Assembly (NCBI RefSeq): GCF_043195105.1 | Contig: NZ_JBAFWO010000009.1 | DNA length: 64,000 bases | DNA from: NCEH01 sp002257205 | GTDB taxonomy: Bacteria; Pseudomonadota; Alphaproteobacteria; Rhizobiales; Xanthobacteraceae | Reading direction: 5' to 3' (one strand) | Shown here: in pieces, positions 24,819 through 33,740 of the stretch | Numbering within the stretch: the first letter of the stretch is position 1 | How the letters are laid out: each line of letters begins with the position of its first letter | The notes under the pieces: model-generated | Told to the model about the DNA's origin: nothing | Database searches by the model: none | The model's input: the letters and a program-made list of their open reading frames with translations, nothing else | Program-made: the position numbers and the translations under genes

Positions 24819-25340
24819 ATGATCAAGATGCCCTCGATCTCCATCCTGCTTTTCAGCGCCATGCTCCTCGCAGGGTCACCCGCCTCGGCTAATGATGAGC
24901 ACCATCCGGCCGGGGGCGCTGAAGCGCCCGCCACGCCTTTGAACGCGCCCGGATCACAAATTCCCATGGGTGGGATGATGTCGATGATGGGTACTGGCGG
25001 CATGCCCATGATGGGCATGATGACCGGGCACATTGAAGGCCGGCTGGCATTCTTGAAAACCGAAATCAAGATCACCGACGTTCAGGAATCCAAATGGAGC
25101 GTGTTCGCAGACGCCGTGCGAGCCAACGCGAAGGCGATGATGGGCATGCGTGAGGGCATGATGCAGGCACGTGACGGCGCTCTTCCAGTGCGTCTTGAGC
25201 GGATCGAGAAGGCCATGGCTCTGTGCCAGGAAGCGCTCCAAAAGATCAAAGTAGCGGTGGAGCCGCTCTACGCAAGCTTCAGCGAGGAGCAGAAGCGCAC
25301 CGCCGATCAGTTGATGGTGAGCCCGATGGGCCTATTCTGA
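24819..25340 (+). CDS. Spy/CpxP-like Met-rich periplasmic protein
   Basis: About 173 residues from the ATG at 24819; an ATG at 24786 would add 11. Signal peptide, then a His/Ala-rich linker and a striking Met/Gly segment (MGGMMSMMGTGGMPMMGMM), followed by a helical domain with LAFLKTEIKITDVQESKW and YASFSEEQKRTADQLM, the LTxxQ repeats of Spy/CpxP chaperones. The family buffers periplasmic protein or copper stress; the Met-rich segment suggests Cu(I) binding. Last gene before the convergent secretion operon. Confidence 0.8.
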   Translation: MIKMPSISILLFSAMLLAGSPASANDEHHPAGGAEAPATPLNAPGSQIPMGGMMSMMGTGGMPMMGMMTGHIEGRLAFLKTEIKITDVQESKWSVFADAVRANAKAMMGMREGMMQARDGALPVRLERIEKAMALCQEALQKIKVAVEPLYASFSEEQKRTADQLMVSPMGLF

Positions 25341-25350
25341 ACGGACGGCG

Positions 25351-25366
25351 TCTGCTGAGAAGCAGA
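25351..25366. terminator. Short hairpin between convergent genes
   Basis: TCTGCT-GAGA-AGCAGA, a six-base stem with a GNRA-type loop between the Spy-like gene and virD4. No T-tract follows, so termination is uncertain. Confidence 0.3.
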
Positions 25367-25432
25367 GCCATCGCGTCGCTTCAAGCTCGTCTCGGTGAGC
25401 GACGCGGGCCGCGCGGACCACGGCTACATATT

Positions 25433-27583
25433 TCATGGCGCGTCGTCGCCGAACCCGTCCTGCAGCCCGGTAAGGGTTGTCAGCGCTTGCCTGACCCGCT
25501 CTTCCTGACCAACTGCCGCGGTGCTGGCAGCCATCGCTTCGAAGTCGCGACGCTGAGCGCTTTCCGACGCGGCCAGTAGATCACTGATGTTGCAGTTCTC
25601 CCCAGGCGGAACCAATGGCTGGTCACCAAGCGAGAGCTGCTTGCGGGCCAGTCGTTCGACTGGCTTCACCCTCGTGATCACCAGCGGCGCCGGAAAGAAA
25701 GCGGGTTCCGCCGCGGCTTGCCGCTTGGCTGGGGCCTTCTTTCCTGGGGGTTGAGGATTTCGCCTTGGCGCCCGTTGCGCGGCGGCTTGGAGCGGTGGCC
25801 GGGCGACCGTGTCGTCTTCGGTGCTCTCGGCGGCCGGCGCCGGATTGATCGCGCCGCCCAATGACTCATCCTTCCATTCGCGCAGGCTCGGCAACGCCGG
25901 CGGATTTCCCTTCGCCGCCTCGTAGGGCCGTCGATAGGGCTTGTCGAGATAGTGGCGGATCTTGGTAAGCTCGAACGAGCGCGAGTTCTTCACCATCAGG
26001 ATCGACACGCGGTCGGACATCTCGCGCAATTCGAGCGGGCTGCGTAGCGGGCGCGGCGTGTAGTGCGGCGCCCAGGCGCGCGGCGCGAAGATCCCCTGCC
26101 CTGGCCGCATCACCGGCGTTTTGTAGACCTGCGTCGTCTCGCCGAGCATCTCGGACACGAAATCCGACGTCTCCAGATCGTTGATCTGGATGAACAGCTT
26201 GATCTGCGAACCGGACACGGTGGTGATGCGCGTGTTGCGGCCATAGAGCTCATCGAGCTGGGAGATGTCCTGCATCACGATCGCCATGCGGAAGCCATAG
26301 CCGGCGCTGATGGTAATCTTGGAAATCAGCGAGTCCATGCGCCCGACATGGTAGAATTCATCGAGCATGAGCAGCACCTGGTGCGGCTCATCCTCGCCCG
26401 GGATCCTCACCATCATCAGATCATGGATCTGCTGGAACAGGATGCGGATCAGCGGACGGAAGATGGCGAGCTCGGCGATGGTGCAGCCGATGAAGATGGT
26501 CATCGGCTGGCGGCGCAGCTCGCGAATGTCGAAGTCGGACGTCTCGGTCGCCGCCGAGATCAAGCCGTTGTTCCAGAGCGACATGGCCATGTTGACGTTG
26601 AACACGGCGCTGTTGCGGGTCTCCGGCTCGAGCGCGATGTACTGGTTGAAATTATCGATCACCCAGGTCGGCAGATGCTGCCGCTCGGTCTTCACGATCG
26701 CCCGCAGCACCGACGAGATGTCCCGTCCCGTGGTCGTCATCCGGGCGACCGTGCGCATGTGCTGCGCCCCGGTGATCAGCGGCGACGAGAGCACATAGCC
26801 GATCAGGGCGGATAGCAGCAGTCGCCCCGCCCCGGCCCAGGTGTCATCCGCTTTCTCGGGGATCACGAAGGAAGCGACGACCAAGCAGTCCGTCGCCATG
26901 CGCTCGTCGCGGCGCACGAAGTCGAGCGGGTTGTAGCGGTGCGTGTCATTGGAGCCCGGCGAGAACATGAAGACCTTGTTGCCCATGGCCTTGCGGTGGT
27001 TCGCCAGCGCGTCGAAATTCTCCCGCTTCGGATCGAAGAACACCGCCGAACCTTGCCAGAGATAGCCGTTCGGCAGCACGAACCCGGTCCCCTTGCCCGA
27101 TCGCGAGGGCCCGACCACGAGGATGTGGGCTGGCTCATCCGAACGCACCGTGACACCACCGATCGTCCCCAGCACGATGCCCTGCTTGCCGGTCAGGCCC
27201 TGCTTCGCCGCCTCCATCAACGTACCGAAGCGCGCCGCCCCAAAGGGCATCTGGCGGCGATTGATGAAGGCGAACAGCCATCCTGCCAGACCAAGGGCAA
27301 TGACCACCCCCGCCGCAATGCCGGCGCGGATCAGCGCCTCGATCTGTGTCGCCGGGTAAAGAAGACGGGCATGGAAATGCTGCCAGGCGACCAGGAAGAA
27401 GCCGGCCGAGCGGTCGGCATTCTGCAGCCGCAGCAATCCCCAGCGGCTGGCGCCCTCGCCCGGAAAGCGCGCCGGGGCCCAGCGCAGCCCGACGACGATC
27501 TCATAGGCCATGCTCCAGAGCAGCCAGAAGGCAATGGCGAGCAGGATCGCAATGCCGATCCTATAAACGACGACGCGGGCCAT
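25433..27583 (-). CDS. virD4: Type IV coupling protein VirD4/TraG
   Basis: 716 residues from the ATG at 27583 (AGGAAGG upstream), overlapping the virB11 end by 23 bases. Two or three N-terminal membrane helices, then the ATPase: Walker A VVGPSRSGKGTGF, PKRENFDALANHR region and Walker B LLMLDEFYHVGR. The last 150 residues form a Pro/Ala/Lys-rich tail (KKAPAKRQAAAEP) beyond the family core. VirD4 brings the relaxase-DNA complex to the secretion channel, so the element is or was conjugative. A relaxase is not in the window. Confidence 0.95.
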   Translation of the reverse strand: MARVVVYRIGIAILLAIAFWLLWSMAYEIVVGLRWAPARFPGEGASRWGLLRLQNADRSAGFFLVAWQHFHARLLYPATQIEALIRAGIAAGVVIALGLAGWLFAFINRRQMPFGAARFGTLMEAAKQGLTGKQGIVLGTIGGVTVRSDEPAHILVVGPSRSGKGTGFVLPNGYLWQGSAVFFDPKRENFDALANHRKAMGNKVFMFSPGSNDTHRYNPLDFVRRDERMATDCLVVASFVIPEKADDTWAGAGRLLLSALIGYVLSSPLITGAQHMRTVARMTTTGRDISSVLRAIVKTERQHLPTWVIDNFNQYIALEPETRNSAVFNVNMAMSLWNNGLISAATETSDFDIRELRRQPMTIFIGCTIAELAIFRPLIRILFQQIHDLMMVRIPGEDEPHQVLLMLDEFYHVGRMDSLISKITISAGYGFRMAIVMQDISQLDELYGRNTRITTVSGSQIKLFIQINDLETSDFVSEMLGETTQVYKTPVMRPGQGIFAPRAWAPHYTPRPLRSPLELREMSDRVSILMVKNSRSFELTKIRHYLDKPYRRPYEAAKGNPPALPSLREWKDESLGGAINPAPAAESTEDDTVARPPLQAAAQRAPRRNPQPPGKKAPAKRQAAAEPAFFPAPLVITRVKPVERLARKQLSLGDQPLVPPGENCNISDLLAASESAQRRDFEAMAASTAAVGQEERVRQALTTLTGLQDGFGDDAP

Positions 27584-28628
27584 GGCCGGCCTTCCTTCCT
27601 GTCCCCCCTGCCCTCTCCGCCCGCCACTCCGCCATCCGCGAAAAATACACGGCCGAGGTGCCGCGCCAGCCGCCGACCTTGGTCTGCTGGATGACGATCG
27701 GCAGGACGGATTTGATGTAGCCAACGATCTCGTCCCGCCGCAGACCGAGCCCGGCCTGCATCACCATCAGCGCGAGCTGCTCGAACGCGCCGGCCGGACT
27801 ATCGGCATGGACCGTGGTGATGCTGCCGGGATGGCCGGTGTTGATGGCCCGCAGAAACGAATAGGCCTCCGCACCGCGAATCTCGCCGAGGAAGATACGG
27901 TCCGGACGCAGGCGCATCGAAGCCTGCAGCAGCGTCTCGACGGTGACGCGGGCTTCACCCTGATCGCCCTTCGAGGCGACCAGCGGCAGATAGTTCCTCT
28001 GGATCGGGTTCACCTCGCGGGTGTCCTCGATGGTGATGATGCGTTCCTCGACTGGGACCTCCTTCAAAATCGCGTTGAGGAATGTCGTCTTGCCGGAGGA
28101 GGTGCCACCCGAGAGCAGGATCGAATAGCGGTTCACGACGGCGAGGCGGATGAAGTTCTCGATGCGGCCGGCGTCGAGATGCGCGCAGAGCTGCCGGTCG
28201 ACATCCGACAATTCGCCCTCAGTGACGGTCGCGACTTTCTCGAACGAGCCGAGCCGGCGATAATCATCGAGCCGCATCTCCTTGATGACCTGCTTGCGGA
28301 TCGCGAAAGCCCCGCCCGCTGTCGTCGCCGGCGGCATCACGCCTTGAAAGCGTTCGCCCGTCGGCAGCGCCGCCGACAGCAGCGGATGCTCTTCGTTGAC
28401 GCTCTGGCCGGAATGACCGGCAATGCGTTCGGCGAGGTGTCGGATTGCGAGCTCGGTGAGCTCAGGAACCGGATGACACTCCATCGCGGCCTGACCGAAG
28501 CGCTCGACCCAGACCTCACCGGGGCCATTGGCGCAGATCTCGACGACCTGGTCGTCGTCGAGCCAAGGCCGAATGGGCCCGAGCGCCCTATCGAGGAAGA
28601 CTGTCAGGTTTCGCGCCGGCGCGTTCAC
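27561..28628 (-). CDS. virB11: VirB11 secretion ATPase
   Basis: 355 residues from a GTG at 28628 with AGGGAG upstream, overlapping the virB10 end by 41 bases. N-terminal domain followed by the RecA-like ATPase: Walker A SGGTSSGKTTFLNA, Asp box ITIEDTREVNP, Walker B and His box (IFLGEIRGAEAYSFL, NTGHPGSITTVHADS). Hexameric cytoplasmic motor of the type IV secretion system. Confidence 0.95.
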   Translation of the reverse strand: MNAPARNLTVFLDRALGPIRPWLDDDQVVEICANGPGEVWVERFGQAAMECHPVPELTELAIRHLAERIAGHSGQSVNEEHPLLSAALPTGERFQGVMPPATTAGGAFAIRKQVIKEMRLDDYRRLGSFEKVATVTEGELSDVDRQLCAHLDAGRIENFIRLAVVNRYSILLSGGTSSGKTTFLNAILKEVPVEERIITIEDTREVNPIQRNYLPLVASKGDQGEARVTVETLLQASMRLRPDRIFLGEIRGAEAYSFLRAINTGHPGSITTVHADSPAGAFEQLALMVMQAGLGLRRDEIVGYIKSVLPIVIQQTKVGGWRGTSAVYFSRMAEWRAERAGGTGRKAGHGPRRRL

Positions 28629-29946
28629 GCTTGAGCTCCCTGAGCGCCTCCTTCACCGGATCGGGGTAAAGGGAGGAGAAATCCAGGTCCCGGCGCACGA
28701 AGACGATGATCCGCGTGCCCTGGTCGAGATAGATCGTCGGCGGGATGTTGATCGAGTTCTTCAGCGCCTCCTGGGCGATATTGGTTAGCGTCTGCGAGAC
28801 ATTCTGCGCGGCGATCTGGCGGGCCTGGAGCGACTGGCTGTTCTGGTTGGTGCCCGTTTGGGTCGTGGTGACGAGGCCCGTGACCGGATCCGTCGTCGTG
28901 ATCGTGGTGCCATTATTATTGTTGTCGTACTGGCCATAGCCGCTCAGGAATTGCGAGACGCCGCCGACGACCGACAGCATGATCGCGGAGCCGAAGCGCT
29001 CGAGGTAGTGATTGTCGACGAAGCCGGCATTGCCGGCGCGGCCGAGATCGTCGGTGCCGTTCGAGCCGAGCTGGACCGACACCCCATCCGAGCGCAGCAG
29101 CCGCGTCCACACCACGAAGACGCGGGTCTGCCCCTGCGAGATTCCGGACTTGTATTCGCCAACGAGCCGGCTTCCTGCCGGGATGAGAATGCGGCGGCCG
29201 TCGAATGACCAGACATTCTCAGCCGTGACGGCGCGCACCATGCCCGGCAGGTCGCTCTGAACGGCGGTCTCAAGAATCCCGCGGATCATCGTGCCCTGTG
29301 CGACAAGCGCATCGATCCGATCGTTCTTCACCGCCTTCGCGATCTCGACGCCGGCGCTCGTGACCGACGCCAGGAAGCGGCGGTTGGGGTCCTCGTCCTG
29401 CCCGGCAGCCGCGCGCGCCGGATCGGCGGGACTGCCAGCTGCATCGCTCGGACTGGCGTTGTCGGCAATCACCTGCGGCGCGCGGAACCGTTCCCACTTC
29501 CGCCGCTCCTCTTCCTGGCGCAGCCGCTCGAGTTCGGCCAGCCGGCGCGCTTCATCATCGTTCGGTGCCGACAGGGCGAGCGGTGGCTCGGGTGGCGGCG
29601 GCGCCGGCAGTGCCAGGGGCGGCGCGATGGGCGGTGGTGGCAAGACCGGCTCGGGCGGCACAGGCGGCGCTTGCGGGATGAGAATAGTGCCCTGGTCGGT
29701 CTGGGTCCGTGGGGTTTGCAGCGATGGCGCCGGAAACTGCGTCGTCGTGAACTCTTCCTTGTCCGGCGCGGTCATGTTCCGTGGACCGCTGCCGAGCGAG
29801 GCGTAGATCATCCATCCCGCGATCAAGACGGCGCCGAGCGGCACGCCGAATTTCACCAAATTGCCGAGGGCAGTCGAACCCCGCGCTACCGCCGTCGCAG
29901 CGGAGGCTTCCAGTTCGAGCGAGCGATAATCCTGTGGCGAGGGCAT
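28588..29946 (-). CDS. virB10: VirB10 (TrbI-like) channel scaffold protein
   Basis: 452 residues. Short cytoplasmic part, one membrane helix (FGVPLGAVLIAGWMIYASLG), a long Pro-rich periplasmic stretch (EPVLPPPPIAPPLALPAPPP), a charged coiled segment (ELERLRQEEERRKWERF) and the conserved C-terminal outer-membrane ring domain (VAQGTMIRGILETAV, ILIPAGSRLVGEYKSG). A Asn/Thr-rich insert (YDNNNNGTTITTT) lies in the antenna region. Compare the unrelated-lineage TrbI fragment at 13.4-14.0 kb. Seven bases separate it from virB9. Confidence 0.94.
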   Translation of the reverse strand: MPSPQDYRSLELEASAATAVARGSTALGNLVKFGVPLGAVLIAGWMIYASLGSGPRNMTAPDKEEFTTTQFPAPSLQTPRTQTDQGTILIPQAPPVPPEPVLPPPPIAPPLALPAPPPPEPPLALSAPNDDEARRLAELERLRQEEERRKWERFRAPQVIADNASPSDAAGSPADPARAAAGQDEDPNRRFLASVTSAGVEIAKAVKNDRIDALVAQGTMIRGILETAVQSDLPGMVRAVTAENVWSFDGRRILIPAGSRLVGEYKSGISQGQTRVFVVWTRLLRSDGVSVQLGSNGTDDLGRAGNAGFVDNHYLERFGSAIMLSVVGGVSQFLSGYGQYDNNNNGTTITTTDPVTGLVTTTQTGTNQNSQSLQARQIAAQNVSQTLTNIAQEALKNSINIPPTIYLDQGTRIIVFVRRDLDFSSLYPDPVKEALRELKRERAGAKPDSLPR

Positions 29947-29952
29947 GGCGCG

Positions 29953-30756
29953 TCAGCCTCCTGCGCTGGCTGACGGAAAACCTACGCGCTGCGGCGCATA
30001 GGGCTCGAGCCCATTCGGCTCGTGCACATTGGTCGCACGCCGATTGAAGATGCAGGTCGATTCCGTGCCATTGCGCAGCGTCCATTGCGGGCTGACCTTG
30101 TCGACGACGACGAACGGTCCCTCGGTCCGGAAATTGACCAGGCTCTCATTGCGCTCGGCATCGACGATGTAGATCGCCGGCGTTTCACCCTCGAAGCGGA
30201 ACCAGGTCTTCACGCCGTCGTCGAACACGGCGACCGGCTTGTTGGTCGACGAGCCCTTGTAGCCATAGTCGCTGTTGGCGTTGGCGATGTTGAGATCGCG
30301 CAGGTTCGGATTGGCGGCGCGCTCCTTGGCGGCCGCGAGCAGCTTCGCGCTCGCCTCGTCGTCGGGAAACCGGAACCGAACCGCGTAGATCTGGTCATTC
30401 GGCGCGCGCGTGTTCGACCGCAGCAGGAAGCTGTAGATGCGCTTGTCGGTGACGACGTTGAGGTTCGACTGCGCATTCTTGTCGATCGGCTTGACGAAGA
30501 TGATGTCGCCCTTGCGATTGGGCTCGACCTTCCAGGCAAGGGAATCGCCGAGCGCCAGCGTCTCGATCTTCTCGTCCGGCTGCAGCTGGATCATCGTCGA
30601 CGTGCCGTAGGTGGCGTCGATCGCCGTGACGTTGTCGCGGTTATAGACGACGTCGCGGACGCGAGCATCGACCCGTCCCGCGCGCGGGATCGCTTCCGCG
30701 AACGCATGGCCGGACGCAAGCAAGACGCAGCCTGCAAGGATCAGGCGCCGCCTCAT
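29953..30756 (-). CDS. virB9: VirB9 outer-membrane core component
   Basis: 267 residues with a signal peptide (ASGHAFAEAIP). Conserved VirB9/TrbG features: RVRDVVYNRDNVTAIDATYG at the N-terminus, GDSLAWKVEPNRKGDIIFVKP in two parts, and C-terminal VFDDGVKTWFRFEG and EGPFVVVDKVSPQWTLRNG. It forms the outer-membrane ring with VirB10 and the lipoprotein. Start overlaps the virB8 stop (ATGA). Confidence 0.94.
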   Translation of the reverse strand: MRRRLILAGCVLLASGHAFAEAIPRAGRVDARVRDVVYNRDNVTAIDATYGTSTMIQLQPDEKIETLALGDSLAWKVEPNRKGDIIFVKPIDKNAQSNLNVVTDKRIYSFLLRSNTRAPNDQIYAVRFRFPDDEASAKLLAAAKERAANPNLRDLNIANANSDYGYKGSSTNKPVAVFDDGVKTWFRFEGETPAIYIVDAERNESLVNFRTEGPFVVVDKVSPQWTLRNGTESTCIFNRRATNVHEPNGLEPYAPQRVGFPSASAGG

Positions 30757-31490
30757 GATCTTTGCGCTCCGGCCGTGCCGGGAGAGGGAGCCGTCTCCTG
30801 GTCGCGTCGATATTCGAGCACCTGGAAGCCGAGCGGATTGTCGAAGCGATACTCGTTGCGCATCGGTGCGGAGGTGTAGCGGAAGCGCACGAGCGAGACC
30901 CAGTTGCGCGTCGTAATGCTGGTCGCCGTTTTCTCATCGGTGGAGAACCGCACCAGCGCGGTGCGGTTGTTCGGGAACGTCACCGACTTGACCGAGACCG
31001 AGACCTCGGTGTTGGAGCTGTAGATCTTGACGGGATTTTGCGGATTGGCCGGCGAATAGATCTCCGTGAGCTCACGCGCCGCGTCGCCGGTGGCGAGCAA
31101 CTGTGCCAGGTCGAAATTGTCCTTCAGCGCCCTCGGATCGTAGGTCTCGCGCGCCTTGATGTAGCGAACCACATTGAAGGTGGTGACGGCCTCGTCCTGC
31201 GTCAGCGGCCCCTCGGCCATCGGGCGTTTGACCTCGACGAAGCCCGTCGTCCTGTCGACGACCACCATATAGGGCTCGTAGGTTTTCAGCGGCACCAGCA
31301 GCGCCAATGTACCGAGTGAGGCGACGGCAACGATGGTCATGACGCCGGCGACGATCCAGGCCAGCGCTCGCGAGTTCCGGTTACGCCGTGCGACGTCATA
31401 TTCCCAGGTTGCGCCCTCAGCGTAATAGCGGGGGTCGATCTTAGCCGAGACATCGACCGCTCCAGCCTCTGTCACTGGGGTATCGCTCAA
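30753..31490 (-). CDS. virB8: VirB8 inner-membrane assembly factor
   Basis: 245 residues: cytoplasmic tail, one membrane helix (ALAWIVAGVMTIVAVASLGT), and a periplasmic NTF2-like domain (KTYEPYMVVVDRTTGFVEV, TFNVVRYIKARETYDPRAL, IYSSNTEVSVSVKSVTFPN). VirB8 nucleates assembly of the secretion core. Overlaps virB6 by four bases at its start. Confidence 0.94.
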   Translation of the reverse strand: MSDTPVTEAGAVDVSAKIDPRYYAEGATWEYDVARRNRNSRALAWIVAGVMTIVAVASLGTLALLVPLKTYEPYMVVVDRTTGFVEVKRPMAEGPLTQDEAVTTFNVVRYIKARETYDPRALKDNFDLAQLLATGDAARELTEIYSPANPQNPVKIYSSNTEVSVSVKSVTFPNNRTALVRFSTDEKTATSITTRNWVSLVRFRYTSAPMRNEYRFDNPLGFQVLEYRRDQETAPSPGTAGAQRS

Positions 31491-32617
31491 GGCCGGTTCC
31501 CTCCCCCACCTTGCGCCGGCGGCGAGCCGGGATGCTTGATCTGTTCAGCGAGCCTGCGGAACTCAGGCGATTGCGCCCACGACGCCGCGCGCAGCCCGAC
31601 ACGCGCACGCTGGCGCGCCGCCAGCTCCTCGCGCCGCGACGTTGAGCCCGGGTTCAACGGGTTGCGAAAGGCAAGACGGGCCCTGTTTGCCGCCATGCCG
31701 AGCCGATAGCCGCTGACCGTGGCGAGCACCGCACCGATCCGCGAACTCGAGATCGGCACGCCGCCGGCAATGGCCGCGGCCACGTTGTTGATCTGGGCCA
31801 GCAGCAGCACGCCGATGATGGCCAGCAGCACGACGGGGCCAATCGTCGCCCAGCTCGCGCTCTTGGTATTTGCGACGCCGTTCAGCGTGTCGATGGTCTG
31901 CTGGATCAGCGAGACGTAGAAGGCGAGGAATGCGTAGACGAGCACCTGCACCAGAAAATACTGGATGAGCGTACCGAGCCAGCCGCTGAAGAAGCGCGAG
32001 GTGACGCCAAACAGCAGCAGGATGATGAATACCGGCGCCAATGCCAGCAGCAGCCACATGAAGAGCTTCGACAGCACGATCAGGAAGATCGCGAAGCCGA
32101 TCAGCAGCGCCATCACCACATAGAAGACGGCGGCGAAGATGTAGGGCCCCCAATTGGTGAGGCCCGCATTCTGCAGGAACGCTTCGGTGGCGCTGTTGGT
32201 GGTGTCCCACATGTTCTGCAGGGCCGACTGCACGCCGTTGACCGAGGTCAGGTTCTGCGCCGTGCCGGTGTTGTTGGCGGTGGTCACGGCGCTGAGCAGC
32301 GCGTTGCCGATCGCCGACGGCCCGTCATTCATGAACCGGTACGCCAGCGTCTGAAAATCGTTCCAACTGGTTGCGAGCGCATAGATCAGGAAGGCGCGAA
32401 GCAGCCTGAAGGCGTGGTCGGCCGGGCCGCCGGTTGCCGTGCCCTGCCAGATGCCGACGCCCCAGAAGATCACATAAAGCGTCAGGAGCAGCCCGGCGAC
32501 GCTCGTCGCTCCGCCCGATGTCAGCGCGTTCGACAGCGCCTGGTAGGCGGTCGAGACGTAGTTCTGGCCGATCTGGTCGACCGATTGCAGCAGCGAGGTG
32601 ATGCTGAACGTCGCCAT
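31487..32617 (-). CDS. virB6: VirB6/TrbL polytopic membrane protein
   Basis: 376 residues with at least five membrane helices after an N-terminal periplasmic region; core segments SKLFMWLLLALAPVFIILLL and FFSGWLGTLIQYFLVQVLVY match VirB6/TrbL. The C-terminus is soluble and basic (SRREELAARQRARVGLRA). It forms the inner-membrane channel. Seven bases separate it from the lipoprotein gene. Confidence 0.92.
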   Translation of the reverse strand: MATFSITSLLQSVDQIGQNYVSTAYQALSNALTSGGATSVAGLLLTLYVIFWGVGIWQGTATGGPADHAFRLLRAFLIYALATSWNDFQTLAYRFMNDGPSAIGNALLSAVTTANNTGTAQNLTSVNGVQSALQNMWDTTNSATEAFLQNAGLTNWGPYIFAAVFYVVMALLIGFAIFLIVLSKLFMWLLLALAPVFIILLLFGVTSRFFSGWLGTLIQYFLVQVLVYAFLAFYVSLIQQTIDTLNGVANTKSASWATIGPVVLLAIIGVLLLAQINNVAAAIAGGVPISSSRIGAVLATVSGYRLGMAANRARLAFRNPLNPGSTSRREELAARQRARVGLRAASWAQSPEFRRLAEQIKHPGSPPAQGGGGNRP

Positions 32618-32624
32618 CGCGCCC

Positions 32625-32822
32625 TCAGATCGGTTTCATCGGGCCGCAGGCGTCAAGCGACTCGAACGGCTGAGGTGATGGCGTCGGCGTAGACGCCGCG
32701 TAGCCGAGCGGCGCGCCGCCTTCGTCCGGCGAACACGGCGCCTTGAGTGGCTTGTAGGCACAGCCCGCGAGGGCAAGCGCGAGACCGCAAAGGGCGGCGA
32801 GTGCTGCCGAGGTGCGGATCAT
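32625..32822 (-). CDS. virB7: VirB7-like small lipoprotein
   Basis: 65 residues. Signal peptide ends in the lipobox LAGC at about residue 21, and the mature part is short with two more Cys. Length, lipobox and location beside virB6 in a VirB operon fit VirB7, which caps the outer-membrane ring with VirB9. Sequence is too short for a family match by eye. Its ATG overlaps the stop of the small gene upstream (ATGA). Confidence 0.72.
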   Translation of the reverse strand: MIRTSAALAALCGLALALAGCAYKPLKAPCSPDEGGAPLGYAASTPTPSPQPFESLDACGPMKPI

Positions 32823-32995
32823 TTCTTCGGCTCGGCGGGCGAGGTGAAGGTCATGGCGCGCGCCAGGCCTTCGGTATCCGGCTTGCTCTCCGTCTGCGCA
32901 GCGGGTGCCGGTGGCGCGGGCATGCGGATGATGATCACGCTGGCGGCGACGATGAGGATGATCGCAGCGGCGACGGCGATGGTGATCTTGTTCAA
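32819..32995 (-). CDS. Small single-helix membrane protein, TTG start
   Basis: 58 residues with a TTG start at 32995, preceded by an excellent ribosome site (GGAGGA, four to five bases away). It begins LNKITIAVAAAIILIVAASV, one membrane helix, followed by a Pro/Ala-rich segment and the ending AMTFTSPAEPKK. It fills the gap between virB5 and the lipoprotein exactly and its stop overlaps the lipoprotein start, so it is surely translated with the operon. No family known to me; an accessory or structural component of the secretion system is inferred. Confidence 0.75.
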   Translation of the reverse strand: MNKITIAVAAAIILIVAASVIIIRMPAPPAPAAQTESKPDTEGLARAMTFTSPAEPKK

Positions 32996-33008
32996 GCGTC
33001 CTCCAAAG

Positions 33009-33731
33009 TCACTGCTGGGTGAATTTCATGGCGCGCGCGACGGCGGACTCCGCCGCGATGCGATCGAGATTCGCCTGGTTGGCAGCCGCCGCCGCATTGT
33101 TCACGACGCCGTTGAGCTCATTGATGGTCTGTCCGGTCTGGATCTGCACCTGCGTGTTCTGGTCGACGCTGCCCTTCAGGTCCTGGGCCTGGCCGATCTG
33201 CTGGCCGCCCTGGGTAAATGCGGAGGAGCGCTGCTGGACGGCTCCCTGCGTCGAGTCGATCAGGCCGGACAGGGTCGCCGCGACATTGACGGAGTTCTTG
33301 TAGGCGGTGTCGACCGGGTGCGTCTGGCCGCCGGTCATCCCGGTGATGGTCTGGACGAGCTGCAGGCCGTTGATCAGCGTCGAGACGATGTTCTGCGATC
33401 CCGAGCCCAAGCCTGCGAAGGACAACGAGCCGCCCGAAATCACCGAGCCCAGTGACGGGGCCTGCGCCATGGAGAAACCACCACCCAGGGCCATCTGCGC
33501 CAGGCTGCCCTGCGCCTGTGAGGTGCGATCCCCGGTCACCGCGGCAAGCGTCTTCTGCGTGAATTGCAGGATCTGCTGGTCGGCGTCGAGGATCTGCCGG
33601 GTGCTGGTCGCGATCTCCTGTGCTTTCGTTAGATTCGCATTGTCGATCACCGGCACCTGCGCGCGCGCTGCGGACGTGGCAATGACCAGGCCCACGGCGA
33701 GACCGAGCGCCAGTTTCAGAACAGATCGCAT
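33009..33731 (-). CDS. virB5: VirB5-like pilus-tip protein
   Basis: 240 residues with signal peptide cleaved near ARAQVPV. The mature N-terminus VPVIDNANLTKAQEIATSTR and a long helical, Gln/Asn-rich body with GQTINELNGVVNNAAAAANQ and LDRIAAESAVARAM are typical of VirB5/TrbJ minor pilins. It is secreted and probably contributes to recipient contact. Confidence 0.82.
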   Translation of the reverse strand: MRSVLKLALGLAVGLVIATSAARAQVPVIDNANLTKAQEIATSTRQILDADQQILQFTQKTLAAVTGDRTSQAQGSLAQMALGGGFSMAQAPSLGSVISGGSLSFAGLGSGSQNIVSTLINGLQLVQTITGMTGGQTHPVDTAYKNSVNVAATLSGLIDSTQGAVQQRSSAFTQGGQQIGQAQDLKGSVDQNTQVQIQTGQTINELNGVVNNAAAAANQANLDRIAAESAVARAMKFTQQ

Positions 33732-33740
33732 GGCAGCCTC

